NCBI GenBank assembly: GCA_044375415.1
Contig: JBILMS010000010.1
Span: 3,069 to 67,068, forward strand
Source of the DNA: JAWXBG01 sp044375415
GTDB taxonomy: Bacteria > Bacteroidota > Bacteroidia > Flavobacteriales_D > Sanyastnellaceae
Direction of reading: 5' to 3'
DNA length: 64,000 bases
This document shows, in pieces, positions 61,794 to 64,000 of the stretch; positions within the stretch are counted from its first letter, which is position 1; every line of letters starts with the position of its first letter. The translations under genes and the position numbers were made by a program. The notes below the pieces were generated by a model that had not been told where the DNA came from, made no database searches, and was given only the letters and a program-made list of their open reading frames with translations.

Positions 61794-64000
61794 CTATCGC
61801 TGAACGACAAGTCTTTCAGTTCTCACTTCCTTATCGCTGGTGAAGTTTACAAAGTAAACACCATTAGCTAAAGGTTGATCAAATGTGATAACAGTGTTCA
61901 AAGAACCTTCTACGCTGTATTGCTCAGAGTAGATTGTTTTTCCTGTGGCATCTGTAATGTCAACTAGAATAACTGACTGCTCCATTCCGGCTAGGTTCAC
62001 ATTTACCATGTCACCATTGTTTGGATTTGGATAGATACCAACGGCAACTGCATCAAGCGAAATAGCTTTGTTTGCAGCATCGTTCTCTTCTGTATTGTTA
62101 GCAGAGTCGAGAAGCATAGATACCGGACCAACAATGCTCAAGCACTGCACAGGGCCGGCAACACCTTCGCCGTAGGAGAAAACAGGAGTTACAACTACGT
62201 TGTAAGTTGCTCCCGGTACCAAACCTGCTACTGTGCTCAAAGCGAGGAAACGGTTTGCTGCACCGCGGTAGTGATCGAATGGAAGTTCTGCCACGTCTGT
62301 ACGTGTGAATGTCCATTTGTAATTTACAACACCGCAAACGTGAGGGTTAGCAGCTACTGTAGCACCTAAAAACTTAGGTCCATTAGCGCAACGATCCTGA
62401 GCACGTAAGTCGGCAAGTGGCTGTGGATTCACAATTATTTGACAAGGTGACAAAGTTGCTACCTCAACGTTTTCATTGTTTCCATTTCCATCCTGAACTA
62501 CAAAGATTGCTGTGATAGAAACATCATATGTGTCGTTGTAAGTCAAACCTGGCACTTGAACCAAAGGAAGGAACGTAGTTCCAGTTTGTGTTTTTGTGTA
62601 GGTTGCATTAGTCGTTGTAGATGTGAAATCAAAACGGTATGCATTTGCACCAACGAAGTCGGCTTTGTAAGAACCACACAATGAGTATGGACCCGGACCG
62701 TAATCGCAGGTAGACGACAATACATATTTGGTGCAAAGAGTAAACACTCCAATTCCACCGCTAGAGTCGTAGTTGCGAACACCAATTAGGTATGTGTCAC
62801 CGGGTGTCAGAGAAGAAATATTCAACACTTCATCACCGGCACCGGCAACCAAGTTTTCACTGTCTACTAGGTTTCCGAATGCATCCTGAAGTTCGATCAG
62901 AATGTCGTTAACACCTGAAACTACGCGAATGCTTGCACCTGATGTTGGAGCCACAAAAGAGTACCATACATCTTCACCGGTAACAGCCATTGTTTGAGCC
63001 AAACCTGATGGGCCGTATCCTGAAAGATCAAGCGTATTTCCGGCACAAGCAGGATATATGGCAAGATTCGATGGGATTGCATTTTCCGGATTTTCACCTG
63101 CAGCATATAAACATGAACCATCTTCACATACAGCAAGTGGATCGAAATTGATAGCTTGAGAGTCTGTGCAACCGTTTGGATTAGCAATTACGTTTACAAG
63201 ATTGGAAGGTAGTGAAGAACAGCCTTTAACGTCTGTTGCTATAAAAGAATAATCTGTTGTAGCATTTACCACAACTCCGATTGGGTTCTGATCGTTCGAT
63301 GAGAAACCGCTTGGATTAGAAGACCAGCTATAAGTCAATGCATCAGGTATAGTTACCGTCACATTGTCTATAGCCCAATACCAAGCCCATACACCGACAT
63401 AGCGGAAACGAATTAACACGTTAGACTGATTTTCAAATCCGGTAAGTGGGACATTGGCTAGTACAAAACCGGAAGGGGTTCCTGTATTTGCAGTATAAGT
63501 CTGAAGAGTAGTCCATGCGATACCGTCAGTGGATGCTTCAACATAGGCGAAGTCGCCCGTACCTAAATCTCTGTAGTAGTGGTAGAACGAAAGAGTCGCT
63601 GAACCAGCACCGGATGTACTGAAGACAGGGGATATAAGTTCGGTGTTAGTTGTTCCACCGCTTCCTTGATCATCGCTGTTAGAAATTACAAACTGACTTA
63701 CATCGTTGCTCGAGAATGTGGTTACTCCATATACGTATGGGCTCACACGTGGCGTCCATGCAGCATCTGCAGGAGTGGCTCCGGTTGAGTTGTTGATTGC
63801 GGTCCAACCTGCTAAACCATCTTCGAAGTTTTCGGTCCAAAGTGGTACTTGAGGAGCACCCAATGCTGATCCGGTGAGGTTAACCGTTTCACCTTCACAT
63901 ACCACAGCTGCTGAGGCACTCGCCGAAGCAAGCGTAGGAAGCTGATTAACGATGATAGTGATGTTCGCGTTATTTAAACATGGTCCGGGACTTGTAACTG
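61794..64000 (-). CDS. Large T9SS cargo protein, partial (5' end outside window)
   Basis: The frame is open from its stop at 61794 to the window edge, giving at least 735 residues; GTG 63905 is internal and not the start. Visible parts are the end of an Ig-like domain (ASASAAVVCEGETVNLTG), a choice-of-anchor J/MAM-like domain (WTENFEDGLAGWTAINN ... YWAIDNVTVTIP), an Ig-like piece, the motif GCTDSQAINFDPLAVCEDGSC, a PPC-like domain (GEDVWYSFVAPTSG ... YLIGVRNYDSSGG) and fibronectin-like repeats. A type A T9SS sorting domain (GIYPNPNNGDMVNVNLAG, NGVYFVNFTSD) ends it. A surface adhesin or secreted matrix protein is inferred. Confidence 0.85.
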   Translation of the reverse strand, partial: VTSPGPCLNNANITIIVNQLPTLASASASAAVVCEGETVNLTGSALGAPQVPLWTENFEDGLAGWTAINNSTGATPADAAWTPRVSPYVYGVTTFSSNDVSQFVISNSDDQGSGGTTNTELISPVFSTSGAGSATLSFYHYYRDLGTGDFAYVEASTDGIAWTTLQTYTANTGTPSGFVLANVPLTGFENQSNVLIRFRYVGVWAWYWAIDNVTVTIPDALTYSWSSNPSGFSSNDQNPIGVVVNATTDYSFIATDVKGCSSLPSNLVNVIANPNGCTDSQAINFDPLAVCEDGSCLYAAGENPENAIPSNLAIYPACAGNTLDLSGYGPSGLAQTMAVTGEDVWYSFVAPTSGASIRVVSGVNDILIELQDAFGNLVDSENLVAGAGDEVLNISSLTPGDTYLIGVRNYDSSGGIGVFTLCTKYVLSSTCDYGPGPYSLCGSYKADFVGANAYRFDFTSTTTNATYTKTQTGTTFLPLVQVPGLTYNDTYDVSITAIFVVQDGNGNNENVEVATLSPCQIIVNPQPLADLRAQDRCANGPKFLGATVAANPHVCGVVNYKWTFTRTDVAELPFDHYRGAANRFLALSTVAGLVPGATYNVVVTPVFSYGEGVAGPVQCLSIVGPVSMLLDSANNTEENDAANKAISLDAVAVGIYPNPNNGDMVNVNLAGMEQSVILVDITDATGKTIYSEQYSVEGSLNTVITFDQPLANGVYFVNFTSDKEVRTERLVVQR

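Noticed and set aside
61649..61843. 64-codon plus-strand frame over the repeat array and terminator
   Set aside because: It is composed of repeat units and the antisense of a T9SS sorting domain, so it is not a gene.

Overview
The window looks like a stretch of chromosome from a free-living member of the Bacteroidota, most likely the Flavobacteriia or a close relative. The evidence is internal. At least nine large secreted proteins end in type IX secretion (T9SS) sorting domains, either type A (a YPNP-type motif followed by beta strands) or the type B gliding-motility form (FTPN...WNRWG). SprB-type repeats, delta-60 repeats and choice-of-anchor domains are present, ribosome binding sites are weak, and one textbook Bacteroidota promoter (TTTG-N19-TATCTTTG) lies upstream of citrate synthase. 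I see no rRNA, tRNA, CRISPR array, intact transposase or prophage.

Layout. 1-6.9 kb: the 5' part of a secreted M14 carboxypeptidase, two envelope proteins, phenylalanine 4-hydroxylase behind a possible leader/terminator, a delta-60 repeat cargo protein, a secreted arginine deiminase resembling Porphyromonas PPAD, and a transglutaminase-like protein. 6.9-15.6 kb (minus strand): a giant SprB-repeat adhesin, a secreted PNGase F-like protein carrying a LamG module, and a GT87-like membrane glycosyltransferase. 15.7-19 kb: an OmpR-type regulator, a menI-menF menaquinone pair, and an ApbE-like lipoprotein. 19.1-25.7 kb: dipeptidyl peptidase IV, a gene split by an amber codon, and two POT-family peptide transporters, which together form a peptide scavenging locus. 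25.7-33.2 kb: thioredoxin-like protein, citrate synthase, enoyl-CoA hydratase, RlmI-type methyltransferase, YchF, a DUF4440-type lipoprotein, rhomboid protease and an FtsB/DivIC-like protein.

33.3-50 kb: a choice-of-anchor B cargo protein with a small antitoxin-like gene behind it, two secreted or lipoprotein hypotheticals, a large ABCG-type ABC protein facing a SiaC-like protein, a methyltransferase-ZIP transporter pair, a DUF7948/SBBP/PKD cargo protein, HMG-CoA lyase and an L-type lectin cargo protein. 50-60.7 kb: PaaG-like isomerase, two DinB-type proteins, a DUF551 protein, an M1 metallopeptidase, BioY, a methyltransferase, a secreted subtilase, a DUF6438 lipoprotein and an S46 (DPP7-type) dipeptidyl peptidase. 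60.7-61.8 kb is a non-coding, repeat-rich segment holding a MITE-like element and a tandem array with an exact 52-bp period. The window ends inside a large T9SS cargo gene on the minus strand.

Functionally the window describes a protein- and glycoprotein-degrading surface lifestyle. Secreted carboxypeptidase, subtilase, M1, S9 and S46 peptidases generate dipeptides, POT transporters import them, and phenylalanine hydroxylase, HMG-CoA lyase and crotonases feed amino-acid carbon towards the TCA cycle. I did not find a clear new multi-gene system. The least explained signals are the repeat elements (52-bp array, MITE, REP-like hairpins, a 15-bp triplicated hairpin at the menF end), the amber-split gene, the large insertion in the PNGase F-like fold and the possible phhA leader.
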